This document shows positions 25,290 through 37,262 of a stretch of DNA of 37,262 nucleotides, in pieces. The notes beneath the pieces were generated by a model. The model was not told the origin of the DNA and did no database searches. It saw only the letters and a list, made by a program, of their open reading frames with translations. A program made the translations under genes and the position numbers. This DNA comes from Phoronis australis (lineage: Eukaryota; Phoronida; Phoronidae): NCBI GenBank assembly GCA_002633005.1, contig NMRA01000434.1, positions 349,086 to 386,347 of the forward strand, in the 5' to 3' direction. Position 1 is the first letter of the stretch. Each line of letters begins with the position of its first letter.

Positions 25290-26375
25290 CTATATTTTAT
25301 GTGCTTCTGAAGTCTTATAAGCAGACTATATGTGACTTAGTGGGTCCAGTGGAATGTTGCACCTAAAATCGGCTACTGCTTTGAGTATTTCAATCTATGT
25401 ACTCCATGACTACTACTCAAAAAGTAAGTGTCCCTTCAGATTTTCTCATCATAATTTCAAAAAATGTGAAAAATGAACGCAGTTTGTGTGCAGGAGTTCA
25501 ATAGGAAATTAATGCAATTTGCTGTATTAAACCTGCCTTCATCTTCATAACAAAAATCGCCTTTTGGCTTATACTATTATGAAACGGATCTGAAATTGGT
25601 CCTTAGTCAAATTGGAGGTCATCTTGGTGCTTCAAAAGAACTGACAGTTCTTATTGCTCTAGAGGAGGCTAGTCTGCAAGTTGGCTTGTCATTGTGTACC
25701 ATATTAAATGTATCTTCAAGTAAACTGCTTCGTTTCAGGTGGTAAATTGAAAAAGGAAATGTTCCTTAAAAGGACTTATACTGGAGATTCATGGACATGG
25801 TTCTGAGCATTTCAAGTTCAGCTAATCTCTGTGCCAAATATGTGATATACTGAAAGCCATTTTTCCGAATATTTAACAAAATCGCTTCATTGGCAACTTA
25901 GCAGCATTCACCTCTTTCATTGAGAAGTCAGTTGATAAAGACCACACCCCACACCCGCAACCGCGTCACTGTACGAGGAACAGTCACCTCCCTTCCAGTC
26001 TTCCGGTGAAAAATTCCGAACCACTTCAGCTAATGTCGAGCTCTTTTTTGGAAAGTTATACAGCTGCACAAAAGACCGCGATCACCGCATCATTTTGCAT
26101 AGAGTGGAATCTAGAACCAATAGTGCTTTTTTGGCTGAAAGCCAGAACTGTCGGACCTTTTGTTGATGTCACTTCGATGAACTGAACCAGCTTAGAATTC
26201 ATCAAACAAAACTGTTCTAATGTGTACAGGCCCCCTGGAACTTCATGGAAACTAATTCCGCTTTATTTTCCTTAACAGCTCCCGTAACCGAACTGTAGTT
26301 TACTCGCTGGGTTCTTTTCTACGTGGCAAGATTTTCAAGACAGATTTTTAATTTTAGTTTAATTTTCGAAATTTC

Positions 26376-26711
26376 CTATGGGTCGACCAGAAAGTCGTTG
26401 AGTTGATCGAATGACGAGGAAGTACGTATGAACAAGTACAACGTACGAAAATATTGATGTTTGAATAGCTCAAATATATCTTCCAATGTTCCATTTTGTT
26501 GACTAACTCGTTTGTAACGAAACTTAAGTTGTCGTTTCAAGTTGGTAAAAAAATTCCATGTTTGGGAATTGTATGATATATATTTTGCCAAATGTTGACC
26601 TGCAGTATCATAATTATTACGAGAGTTATTCATAAATAATTTATGAATCGGAAAAATGACGCTTTTCACAGACCCATAAGCATGCAAATCAGACAGGAAC
26701 TCAATACGCAA
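26376..26711 (-). other. Unidentified minus-strand open frame (about 110 codons)
   Basis: The translation has mixed charged and aromatic composition (for example TLEDIFELFKHQYF and SFDQLNDFLVDP), more protein-like than most open frames here. The first ATG lies inside the frame at MNNSRNNYD, and the frame is closed upstream by a TAA. I recognise no family, signal peptide or splice context. It could be chance, a small orphan gene, or a fragment of an old insertion. Confidence 0.2.
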
Positions 26712-27371
26712 AAAGTGGACCTCGCGCCTTTATAGTTCTCAGCCGATTGAGCTGCAAGATTTTCTTGAAGTGGGTATTTTTCCTTTAAAAAATTTACGGC
26801 AACGGTAATTCGAGAGGGAATGTGCATAAATGCCTAGCGGTGGGCATTCGGCAAAGTGCATGAGACGGAGTGTCAATTTAGCCGTGAATTGTGGTGCATT
26901 CCAGTGTTATAGCCAGTGACGATTTTAGCATTAAACTTGGCAGATTCTTCTACACGACTGTCAATATTTGAGGTCCTTAAAATCTGTAAAACGTAAAAAT
27001 AGTTCGTAAAATTGTTCACATTAGATACCTTGTTGAACTACACAGCAGTTGTTATAGCAACGACCTTAAGAGAAATATTATTCTTTGGATTCTTCCGGCG
27101 AAAATATCAATACATTTCGATATGATGACTGTCAAGAATTTTATCCATGTGTACTAAATCGCCGGGTCTTTGTTTCTGCCTAATGTTCATCCTTCAAATT
27201 TCCCTCAGTAAGCTATTGCATGTTTTTATATTCCAATTTCACCTCCGATGTTGTTCGGGTTACATGTTTTAGCGTGTTCACGTGAGTCCAAGTGCTTTCT
27301 TTGTTTAAATGTTAAAGCGTCTAAAACAAGACACCTTATAAGAAATTGGTCTCGAGTCGGACTTTAATCAT

Positions 27372-27387
27372 ACCGGAAATGACGTCA
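27372..27387 (+). promoter_or_regulatory. Joined ETS-like and full CRE motif
   Basis: ACCGGAAATGACGTCA combines an ETS-type CCGGAA with a palindromic CRE TGACGTCA sharing one boundary. This arrangement is well known from housekeeping promoters in animals. No downstream gene is recognised within the next 2.5 kb except CNNM itself. Confidence 0.35.
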
Positions 27388-29909
27388 GAGGGATTCACAA
27401 GAGCTAAAAACTTCTAATTCTTCTAGATTAGGCTCTACAAGTTGAGTTGTCACGCCGCACACGGTCTCTAAGATCTGTAAATTCTTTGTAAACAATGGAA
27501 TCACTTCACATCTGAGCATGATCTGTAAAGGAACAAATCGAGACCAATTTTAAAGCGGCAAGTGGTCCACATTGCCTCTCATGGTCGGACAGCGCCTGCA
27601 GGCCACTTAAATAACTCAAGTCGCAGAACGCCAATTGTTTACAACTGCCAGGGCACTTTGAGAACATAGAAATCCGTAAAACTCTTTCTTAAAAATCACT
27701 GATGTCAGACAAGTTGATCTATACAGCCACTCGCACGGAAACTTCGTGTATCTTCAAAATATTCTCCGTAACTTCTTCAAACCAATTCTTCGACAGAAAG
27801 TGTCAATAATTTTTCCATTATTAAATTTTGTGGTATATGACGTCTAGGAAATTATTTGTGCTTCACAAACATTGGTCTTCAAGTTTATGTTGAGTACTGC
27901 GTTTTGGAACACGCCATTAGCAGAAAGCAACAGTTGACGTCGGAGTTAGCGCAGAGAACATTTGTAGATAATCTTATAAATTACTACAGTCGTGACCAAT
28001 TGTCAATATCGCAAGATATGACAGTTCTTACGCCTATGTCAAAGATAACTATTTGAGAAACTAAACTATTTGTGATCATCATGATACGTTTAGCGTTATG
28101 GAATGAAAATCGTAATTATCAAAATAGACCGTAAATTTTGTGCTTTTTTACACTGATATCTTTGAAGACCCACGTAGAGCTATCGGGAATTCAAAATAGC
28201 GAACTTTGAATAAATAAATCAAGCTAATGGTGTTGAATCTTGCCGCTGAATTCAGCCAGTGGTTTTATTAAGTGTAATTATTCACCACAACCCGTCGTAT
28301 TAAAAATGTATTAATAACAAAAGGCTCCATTCCCAAAACATCAGCCATGGGGTTTTTGACTTGTCTCGTTCCGTAAAGTGCCACTGGTAACTTTTGGTTG
28401 AACAGCGCTTTAAGACTTTTGAATATGATAATAACAATAAAATTGAAGCACCTTCAGTATTCCTGGCTCAACGCAGTTGGTGAAGCTGACTTCGAATCTT
28501 TTAATTGCACGAATAACTTGTAGCTGGCATGGCTTTTTCATAAAAACGACAATTTGAGCTCAATAAACTTTTAATCTAAGAGAGTGTATTCACTTTCAGA
28601 TATTAAAATTAAACCAAAATTACAGTAAGCAAAAGTATAACAACGAGTGTGGCACAGTGATTACTGCGCGGTGGAGTATTTAGTGTTTTCATTCACATTT
28701 AGCAGCCCAGCCGTATAGCACCATCTTTAAAAGACGTTGTTTTGCCTCATACTCCAGGATAGAACGATATTTTTTAACGCAGAAAAAAATGTTTCTGCTA
28801 CGGAAGGTTTCGTCACCCTTTGCTTCCCATAAGCGGATTTAAGGCCACCTGCCCTTCCTTGGCTGCCGCAAAAAATAAAACAACAAGAGCGTGAGGAGAT
28901 GTCGAGTTCATAGTTAATCCCGGTAATCAACCTATGCGGCTGAGGAGTGGGGGGCTCAGACCCGATTACAAGTGTCCCATACAAACCGCCGGCGCAGTCA
29001 TTTTTTTTACTCCTCCGTTTGTTTTTAGATGTAGCCTACGCCCACATCCTCAGAAATTCGAGCCCCCATCTTTTAGGCTGGGTACGCGCATGCACTCGTG
29101 CTTCAAACGTACTTGCCCCCCCTTATGATATCCTATATAGATCCGCCACTGCTTCCAATTGATTTACATGACGACTGCCAGTGTGACTTAAGATGCCGGG
29201 CTCATTCGGTTAAATGAAAATGCAAGACTGGATGGTAATGTGTTTTCAGTAAACCCCAAAGCGCTTCGGTTAAGAATTCAACATGACAGAAAAGCACCGG
29301 TACATAAATTCATTGTGCAGTTAACTTCCTTGAATAAAGTGGTTTTTTAATGAATAATAGCCAGACTATTGAAATAGTTATAGAAGTCACGCTGGACTTT
29401 GTTTCCAAAGGGAGGACTAGAATAGGAAACTCAAAACCCGTGCAGGGGCTTTCGAATGCGCCTCAGTGATGTATCATGAATTGTACGCCACACACTGTGA
29501 AGCAAAGTGGACAATCTGCCCATCATGACCGTCAGGGACTCAGTAGTTTTCGTGAACACTCCTGGTTGTTTTGGCTACACCTGGTGTCACCATGCAGCCA
29601 CATGAGATTCAAATTTCATTAGTAACAAATTTTATCAAATATAAGGAAACGTTGTTTGGTAGCCTATCGGAAAAACCTAGAATACCAAATAACATCAAAC
29701 AGAAGTACAACACCACTGCAGTCACCTGTCGCTAATCTGCTAGGTTTTTACTTGCCACCGTCCATTAAACCTAGTTTAAAACTGGCTCTATGTATGTGTA
29801 GGAAAATTGACGTACAATCTGATATTTATTATTATCTATTTTAGAACAAACGATGTTTCTATTGATAACTTTCATTTTCGACTTGCAATATTAAAAATCC
29901 AACCCTTGG

Positions 29910-29970
29910 CTGAAGGGGCGTGTCATCTCAACAGAGCGCCATCTATATGTCAATAAATAAGGTCAACAAA
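29910..29970 (+). promoter_or_regulatory. Proximal CNNM 5' region with GC box and CTCF-like core
   Basis: GGGGCGTG (29915-29922) resembles an Sp/KLF box. GCGCCATCT (29936-29944) is AGATGGCGC on the minus strand, a CTCF core word. Both are within 60 bp of the proposed start codon. The transcription start is unknown, so they may lie in the promoter or the 5' UTR. Confidence 0.35.
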
Positions 29971-30117
29971 ATGGCGAATCGCTTGAAAATAGAGACAGCT
30001 CTTACCATTTTACTTTTTGTTTACATCAGTTCCACGCCAATGATCTTTGCACAAAACATTCCGATTGTTGAAGGATTCAAACAAGAACAAGCAGAAGATA
30101 TGCGAATTGACGAAGAG
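29971..30117 (+). CDS. CNNM: CNNM metal transporter, coding exon 1 (signal peptide)
   Basis: The exon encodes 49 residues from an ATG in good context (CAAAATGG): a basic start (MANRLKIE), a hydrophobic core (ALTILLFVYISS), and a likely cleavage region near MIFAQ. It ends GAG before GTAATT, in phase 0. The next recognised exon starts in phase 0, giving the join RIDEEGVLRV. CNNM proteins have a signal peptide before the extracellular domain, and GVLRV is typical of its first strand. Two in-frame ATGs lie upstream (29920 and 29947), but the start at 29971 places the hydrophobic core at the usual distance. The exon is assigned by phase and context rather than by strong motif conservation. Confidence 0.7.
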
Positions 30118-33100
30118 GTAATTTTTATCAAATTTTGCACAAATTGACCAAATTGACCGACATCGATTTAACAATCGAATCGCCGGTCACCGTGTTAACA
30201 GTCGGTAGTAAGAGAACTGTGCCCTGGAACTTTAGCGTTCGTCCAAGAGTGCAACCGCCTCGGTAACTCTGCGGTCGATTGTATAGAAAGGATAGAGCCT
30301 TGGATCATATTAGACACGCAGTGTCTTGCCTGAAGTTCTTACTCCTTACTGTAAATCCGACAAGGAAATATTTTTGCAATTCTTTAATCTTGCAGTACAT
30401 CGACCCCTATGATGCCACTGGCACTGCTTCTGGGCACTGGATCCAGGCGATGGTCTCGCTGAACCGAGCTCCTTTTTGATTAAGAAAATACAATATGTCA
30501 AACTATATGGTTGGTAAACAGTTCCCTACGAATTATAGATTGGATATCAAAACACTGCCATAACTGCAATTATCTCCCTGTCATTTATTGTCATACTATG
30601 ACAATGTCATAGTATGCAAATTATAGGTCACCTGACCAAAAAAAGTTGTGACCTTGGTCATAAGAAAATATCTGGACAAGTTAAATGCGTTGGTAATAGG
30701 ATTGAATTTGATTTATTTGAATTTGATTTGTTTGCAACAATAACCAGTCATAGTGCATCAAAAAAGGAAAATGTTTTTTGACAGTTGTCCAACTCCAAAG
30801 TGGTTAAATTTTCACCCAAAAGATATTTGTCAGCTCCTGGAGGTAACTATGTTTGGCTAGTTACCCATAGGACCGATGGGTGATTATATCTATCTTCTAG
30901 AACATACCTTTAGTGTAGAACATAAGTAAAGAAGGAAATATTGTGTGTGCCAGCGCTACATAGAACTGCTGGAAGTCTTGTGCAGTTTGCAATCTCGTCA
31001 CCATGTGCAATGCATGTCGATCATTGTGATTGGTTGCTGCATGACCTTGGATCGAGGTCATATATTGTTTGACCCTGATCAAATATCAACCAGCAGGTTA
31101 TGACGTGCATCATATAGGCCTAAATGATATTTGCCCCTTCTAGTGGCAAAACTGAGCGTTGACGTCATTCTGATTGAACTCGGATATAGTTGACCTGTAG
31201 TCCCGTGAGCACTGGTTAAAATTGTACGATCGATGTTGGAATGACTTGTTTTACTTCTAAATATTGGTAAAGCGATGCAGGGTATGTGAAATAGTTATCA
31301 AATGAGTTTCATTTCACTTTCTGGTTTGCTTTTTGTTGGGTTGAATTTAACGAAATTTCAGATGAAGAATTGAGCTAAACAGTGCCGAAAAGCAGGAGAA
31401 ATGGCTCTTATTTTCAATAACACGACAAATTTTATATGCAAAATTGCAAGGTTCATTTTGCTTTTCTTTGCATTGGGTCAGGAAGAAGTCAAAGATTGTT
31501 GTGTTGTGAACAAACCAACATCGATATAGCTACTGATAATTTAATCATTTGACAGTGTCGGAGTAAAATTGTTTTGAAAATAACTCACTTGACTGCCACG
31601 TCTCTCAGTCTCAGTGTCAGTGTAAGCAAATGACCGTTTTGCACTGTAGCCATAGGGAACTTATCAAAATCCCATATTTGCTTGTCTACTTGTCATTTTC
31701 AAACTTCATTATTATCACTACATTTTTATAGATTGATGGACTCTGACGTTCCCACGGCATTACTGGCATTACAGATTGATACCTTTCACAATTTGTATGA
31801 AGTCTGCGAGCTATTACCGATAAACACGTATGCAGATTCTAGCATAGGCATCATACTGTACTCACGAACCAAATACCAAAAGTAAAACAACTTATCCGAG
31901 CAAATATGATGTGACTTATTGGTTTTCCAGCTCGATTGTTATGATGTCTTGAGACGCTTAAATTTTATAGCAGAATGACGTTTAACTCTATAGTGCCAGG
32001 TTGTGAACCTGACATCAGGCTTTTGGACTTGTAGTGCAATGGCGTTCGCAGTACTCCCTTCTTTACTTATGGTGTGCATTATAGGTATATTTATAAGATT
32101 GATGAGGACAACCAACCACGTGGTGGACCATCTAAGAAAGAAACTGTTGCAACTTATGTTTTTTTATAGTGTTTAGGTCGGGTACAAAAATAAAATGTTT
32201 AGCATCTCCACTTGCGTATGAACATTTCTGTTTACAAGCATCAGTAAAAAGCACTCAGAGGCTGAGCGGATGTATTCATCTGTCACACCAGATGGTGCTG
32301 CTATAGAGTGCGTGCCCTCCAAGTACATATGGGAACAGCTAGTCATATTGTCTGCACTGCAACGCCTCTCTGTTTGATAGACAAGCACCTTTGAAGAATA
32401 TGATACATAATTACTTCAAATGACCCATCACGAATGTGTTTGCTTGGAATGAAGCTTATGTCCAAGTGCATATGATATTAAGCCTATAACAGAATCTAGA
32501 CAGGGCAAAATACAGCTTTAAAAGTTCACAAAGTGTGTTTTATTACATCATAGAATCTTCTGAAAAAAGCCTTGTTATGATGTGCCCAGGGCGCTTATTT
32601 GATAAGCGTACATTCTTAAACCCTAAAGAATTGTCCCCGGAAACAATGGACACCAACAGCTTTACGAAAAATATTTCAGTCACAAATTTCCAAACAACCT
32701 TTTCTTTAACAGACGTTTCCCATTAAGGGGAATGTCCTGTGAATTTCCATTAGTTCATTGCAGCTTTAGTATAGATGTTGGTGTACGTATATTCTGTACC
32801 CCCAAAGGTATGCCAGGGTGCGTAAATTGTTTTTTTTTACTTTTATTATTTGACTTTTGATCCAAAAATACTATCTGCTACAATTTATATTCGTCCTTTG
32901 AATTCCAATTTTTTCCTCTCACTTAAATTACATTGTTACTGTTTTGAGCTCTGAGCCAACTTAAAACTAGATGGTGCTACAAAGCACAGACATGTCACTT
33001 TTGACTGGCGTGGCACGTCTTGGAGTTTAATCTAGACAGTTACTAAGGAGGTTTAAACACGAAGACGGTATCGTTTCATGTCGAAATGTGACAAATTGTC

Positions 33101-33507
33101 GTCATAAGTATTTCAGGTGAGATTGGACTCGGGACGCGCCATATGTGATGTGACTAAACTCCCACATGATGGCTAATTCTGTCTGTAGTTAAAATGATTG
33201 GGAATGACTCGTCATTGCTAGAAAATGCTATTATAGTATAGGGTTTGATTTCCATTATTTTGGTACGTGTACTTTGACAATGAACTAAACATGTGCCGGT
33301 ACTTTGCCTTCATTACAAGTCATTATATGTGTGATCGCTTTAGGCATGTACTACATGTGTGTGACCATGCATATAGCCCAGGGTCTAGTATCCAAACTCA
33401 AACATGAAAATTAGCTAACCATCGGAGAATTCGAGTACAAATTTGCAAGTTTATTCAAAGTATGCTATGCTGTTAAACTGGGTCAATTCATGAGTCGAGT
33501 TTTTAGT
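30118..33507 (+). other. CNNM intron 1, main part
   Basis: Large non-coding intron starting GTAATT. It contains a perfect 11 bp inverted repeat with a 3 nt loop (30592-30616), nuclear-receptor-like half-site pairs (30624-30660 and 31042-31060), a CTCF-like box near 31137-31145, and a full CRE TGACGTCA at 31160-31167. No additional exon is needed by phase. Short open frames (31682-31885, 32173-32388 and 32535-32726) show no domain. Confidence 0.55.
30592..30616. other. Perfect 11 bp inverted repeat with 3 nt loop
   Basis: CATACTATGAC and GTCATAGTATG are exact reverse complements separated by AAT, in CNNM intron 1. The hairpin is too short for a miRNA precursor. It could be a palindromic protein-binding site or element remnant. 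Confidence 0.6.
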
Positions 33508-33735
33508 ACGGTAACATCTCACTAAATTTGAACGAAAATATTGTTTTCTAAAATTGCCTTTGTCATTTTTCAAAGGCTTCTGACATTTTTTTCAGTGTCT
33601 ACACTTTTTGACATATTGTCTGATGGTAGCTGTGGTAGGGAACTTCAGCACAGAAAGCCATTAATTGGATGCCACATTTCTTGTGTGGAAAAGCAAATTA
33701 TTACTATGTCTTAAATTGGTGTAATTGTAACTTTA
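33508..33735. mobile_element. MITE-like element, copy 2
   Basis: A diverged copy of the element at 11914-12166. It has a CGGTAACATCTCACTAAATT left edge, an interior GATGGTAGCTGTGGTA block, a TTGGATGCCACAT block, and an inverted right edge near AAATTGGTGTAATTGTAAC. It lies in CNNM intron 1 just before exon 2. Its right edge overlaps the start of the 59 bp tandem duplication. Confidence 0.5.
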
Positions 33736-33844
33736 CTGTATGGAGGCTAGACCCTGGGTCCAGGAGACTGCCTTTGCTAAAAATGGTAACTTTACTGTAT
33801 GGAGGCTAGACCCTGGGTCCAGGAGACTGCCTTTGCTAAAAATG
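33727..33844. repeat. Exact 59 bp tandem duplication
   Basis: Two units, 33727-33785 and 33786-33844, appear identical (each begins GTAACTTTACTGTATGG and ends TTTGCTAAAAATG). A third partial GTAAA follows. The second unit ends 24 bp before CNNM exon 2. The lack of divergence indicates a very recent duplication or an assembly effect. Confidence 0.92.
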
Positions 33845-33868
33845 GTAAATATCTATCTTGGTTAACAG

Positions 33869-35036
33869 GGTGTTCTGCGAGTTATGGTCGACGTAGATGT
33901 GAAAATGAGGCTGTTTGGCAAAAACCTCAATGGTGACACGCAGGTGGCCTTCACCAAGGATGAAGGGTCCAAAGGGAGCACATGCCCCTTCAAAGAGCAA
34001 TCGTTTCGTGCCGAGGAACAGAGTAACACATCGTCAGTGTTATTAACGTTTAAAGTTGCTCCACTAGATAGTGATCATAAGTATTACTTTGTGTGTGTAT
34101 ATAACAACGTCACATCCCAGTGGATACACCAGGGCACGGAACATTTCATGAGGGTTGCCATTGACAGCAAGCTTTTGCCACTGTGGCTACAGATTATATT
34201 CATTGTTCTGCTGTTAATGCTATCAGGAATATTTAGTGGCCTCAACCTTGGTTTAATGGCCCTTGATAAAACAGAATTGAAGGTGATTGAAAACTCTGGC
34301 TCACAGCACGAGAAGAAATGGGCCAAAGCCATCTCACCTGTACGGAAACGTGGAAACTTTCTTTTGTGTACTCTGTTGCTAGGCAACGTGCTGGTGAACA
34401 GTACATTAACTATATTGTTAGATGATTTGGCGGGTGGCATCGCAGCTGTCATTGGTTCCACAATGGGTATTGTGATATTTGGTGAGATAGTGCCTCAGGC
34501 GATTTGCTCTCGACATGGTCTCGCTGTTGGAGCACACACAATATGGCTGACTAAAATATTTATGGTCATCACATTTCCGCTGTCGTTCCCGATTAGTAAG
34601 ATACTTGACTTTATTCTGGGTGAAGAAATTGGGCAGGTGTACAACCGCGAGCGACTGCAGGAGCTGCTTAGGGTGACTGATGAGTATAATGACTTACGTA
34701 AAGATGAGTTGAATATAATCAGTGGTGCACTTCAGTTGACCAAGAAATGTGTTCAGGACATCATGACCCAGATCTCTGATGTCTACATGATTGACTTCAA
34801 GGCAGTGCTAGACTTCGAAACCATCAATGATATCACCAGGACGGGCTTCACCCGTGTACCCGTCTATGACGCCGATCGCTCTAACATCTTGGGCTTGTTG
34901 AATATTAAGGATCTAGCCCTGATTGACCCTGATGACCGGACACCGTTGAAGACTCTGTGTAAGTTCTACAATCACCCGGTCATCAAGGTGTTCAATGACA
35001 CCACTCTTGATGCCATGTTGGAGGAGTTCAAAAAAG
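33869..35036 (+). CDS. CNNM: CNNM exon 2: ectodomain, DUF21 membrane domain, CBS1
   Basis: This long exon encodes residues 50-438 plus one base, from acceptor GGTTAACAG to donor GTAAGA. The ectodomain begins GVLRV, has LFGKNL, and has sequons at 102 (NTS) and 129 (NVT). The DUF21 domain follows: first span about 151-173, SGIFSGLNLGLMALD at 168-182, RGNFLLCTLLLGNVLVN at 210-226, GEIVPQAICSRHGLAVG at 254-270, and a last span about 275-298. An acidic helical linker (RERLQELL) leads to the first CBS repeat (about 343-400; GFTRVPVYD, ILGLLNIKDL). CBS2 starts near 418. CNNM proteins act at the plasma membrane (basolateral in epithelia) in Mg2+ handling, binding Mg-ATP through the CBS pair and interacting with PRL phosphatases. 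All signature motifs are intact. No frameshift was seen. Confidence 0.96.
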
Positions 35037-35603
35037 GTAAGAACTGATGTCGAATGTCACACCATGATCTTTAGCCTTAACGACATGTTATGCCTCCACA
35101 TCCTGGAGTACTGTGGCATAACTGTTTTTATATACTGGTTGGGGTAAAAGTTTTGTGTGCCAAACACAAAATTTGATTTTCATTTATTTTTCATGCAGTA
35201 AGTTACCTAGATACATCTTGTTGGTTTAAAAAAGCAAATTTATGTAACTATGTGACCTTTTTCTTCTTTGCGTTTATTTATCTGTTTTGGGTCAACATTT
35301 GCATTCACATGTGAATTTGTAATCTGATGACAGATTATATGCTAGATGACAATGTTAATAAGGGCATTATTGTAGCTTTAACATTTTTCAAACAAATTCA
35401 CAAAGCAGTCATGTGAAATTCTTAAATTATGGTAGATCACATGCAGTCACAATAGCACAAGTAGTGACTGAAAACAGGCCAACTATGAGTAATGCCATCA
35501 CAAGGAAGCCTTCAACAGGTAATCTGTAGGCTCGTTCTGTACTGATCATCACACCTGATCAGACATCCTATGAGTGTAATTTTTTCCAGAAATTCAATCA
35601 GTT
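35037..35603 (+). other. CNNM intron 2, first part
   Basis: GT-AG intron opening GTAAGA. Unique AT-rich sequence with no recognised feature before the minisatellite. Confidence 0.7.
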
Positions 35604-36739
<1,136 letters not shown>

Positions 36740-37262
36740 CATCNTTGCCCCATTAAGTGCTTTCAGATTTCGTTAAAATAAGCGCCCAGCCCATGGACGT
36801 GTCCCTTACATAGATTTCTTGAATTCTGCTGTAACATTTTCAATTTATCAATAATATCCGACAGTCCTGAAAAAATCATATTGTGCGCCAAATTTCTAGA
36901 CCACAAGCCTCGCTGCTGTGTCGGTATTTCAAGTTAGCCGTGAATATACACTTCAAACTTCTGCAGTGCTTCAAAAAGAATTACCATATTCGCCATAATA
37001 ACAGCCCATGCCCCTATAAACGCCCCCCCCACGCGTTTTCAGACATTGCTGAAATAAGCGCCCAGTCCATGAACGCGTACATGCGAACAATGATGTACCT
37101 ACAGTCCTAAAACTCGGTTACAGTAACATCTTCAACTTATCAAAAAAAATTTTGCACGGGTCTTCTAGACCACCAGTGGCACTGCAACGTTTGTATTTAG
37201 CCGTGACTTTACACTTCAAAGTAACGCAGCGCTTCAAAAAGAACGCAACAGCGTTCTACGCT
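36740..37262. repeat. Tandem or dispersed repeat, unit about 276 bp, two copies
   Basis: ATAAGCGCCCAGCCCATGGA at 36778 recurs as ATAAGCGCCCAGTCCATGAA at 37054. The blocks that follow recur in the same order: ACAGTCCT, then TTCTAGACCAC, TAGCCGTGA, and ACACTTCAAA. A GCCCCTATAAACGCCCCCCC piece joins the copies. The second copy runs off the window. One N lies at 36744. Confidence 0.7.

Larger units (their letters stand above)
22733..25310 (+). other. Probable 3' UTR of the WBP1-like gene
   Basis: After the stop codon there is about 2.6 kb of AT-rich sequence without exons, followed by a canonical AATAAA at 25284-25289. Pumilio-type octamers lie near the end. Earlier ATTAAA words near 23782 and 24343 could give shorter forms. 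The exact cleavage site is inferred. Confidence 0.55.
25311..29919. other. Intergenic region, no convincing gene
   Basis: This is about 4.6 kb between the WBP1-like poly(A) signal and the CNNM start. From about 25950 to 28250 CpGs seem denser than in the flanks, and a joined ETS/CRE motif is present (27372-27387). Open frames at 26376-26711 (minus) and 27856-28056 (plus) have no recognisable domain. A G/C-run-rich dispersed-repeat fragment spans about 28940-29150 and ends with GATCCGCCACTG. Confidence 0.4.

Noticed and set aside
28727-29162. Overlapping open frames near 28.7-29.2 kb
   Set aside because: The segment has the G/C-run and GATCCGCCACTG ending of a dispersed repeat; the frames are not conserved-looking proteins.
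29920-29970. Upstream in-frame ATGs (29920, 29947) as the CNNM start
   Set aside because: They would place 17 or 8 polar residues before the signal peptide. The ATG at 29971 has good context and normal spacing to the hydrophobic core.

Overview
The window is eukaryotic and animal. It is AT-rich and mostly non-coding, with genes split into phase-matched exons by GT-AG introns, many interspersed repeats and miniature DNA transposons, and one N in the sequence. The two recognisable genes are both metazoan and both lie on the + strand: a WW-domain-binding protein of the WBP1/WBP1L/VOPP1 family and a CNNM (cyclin M) divalent-metal transport protein. One ancestral-type member of each family and this repeat texture suggest an invertebrate, probably marine (for example hemichordate, cephalochordate or mollusc), but the species cannot be named from the sequence.

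Layout. 1-5227: upstream sequence with a terminal-inverted-repeat element (1428-1859), a diverged ~290 bp tandem repeat (about 2900-3590) and repeat-like open sequence (4056-4523). 5228-22732: the WBP1-like gene in five coding exons (5228-5296, 16710-16797, 17847-17987, 19418-19583, 22546-22732). They join in phase to exactly 651 nt (216 residues plus stop). The protein has a signal peptide, a short six-cysteine ectodomain, one membrane span and a cytoplasmic tail with four [L/P]PxY motifs. A ~2.6 kb 3' UTR ends near an AATAAA at 25284. Intron 1 (11.4 kb) is full of repeats: a ~415 bp tandem array whose ~139 bp sub-repeat carries a CTCF-like box, one copy of a 1.4 kb composite repeat whose second copy lies in intron 4, a 253 bp MITE and a 551 bp Harbinger-like element.

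25306-29919: intergenic, with no convincing gene; a joined ETS/CRE-type motif lies at 27372-27387. 29971 to beyond 35985: the 5' part of a CNNM gene. Exon 1 encodes the signal peptide. Exon 2 encodes the ectodomain, the DUF21 membrane domain and the first CBS repeat. Exon 3 completes the second CBS repeat. The cyclic-nucleotide-binding-like domain must lie past the right edge. Both CNNM introns carry young tandem duplications close to their 3' splice sites.

The two genes are unrelated in pathway: one is a membrane adaptor for WW-domain proteins such as NEDD4-type ubiquitin ligases, the other a Mg2+-linked transporter. The most unusual structure is the unidirectional array of CTCF-like boxes in WBP1 intron 1, together with related motifs in the dispersed repeats and near the CNNM start. 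No rRNA, tRNA, CRISPR array or bacterial operon was seen.
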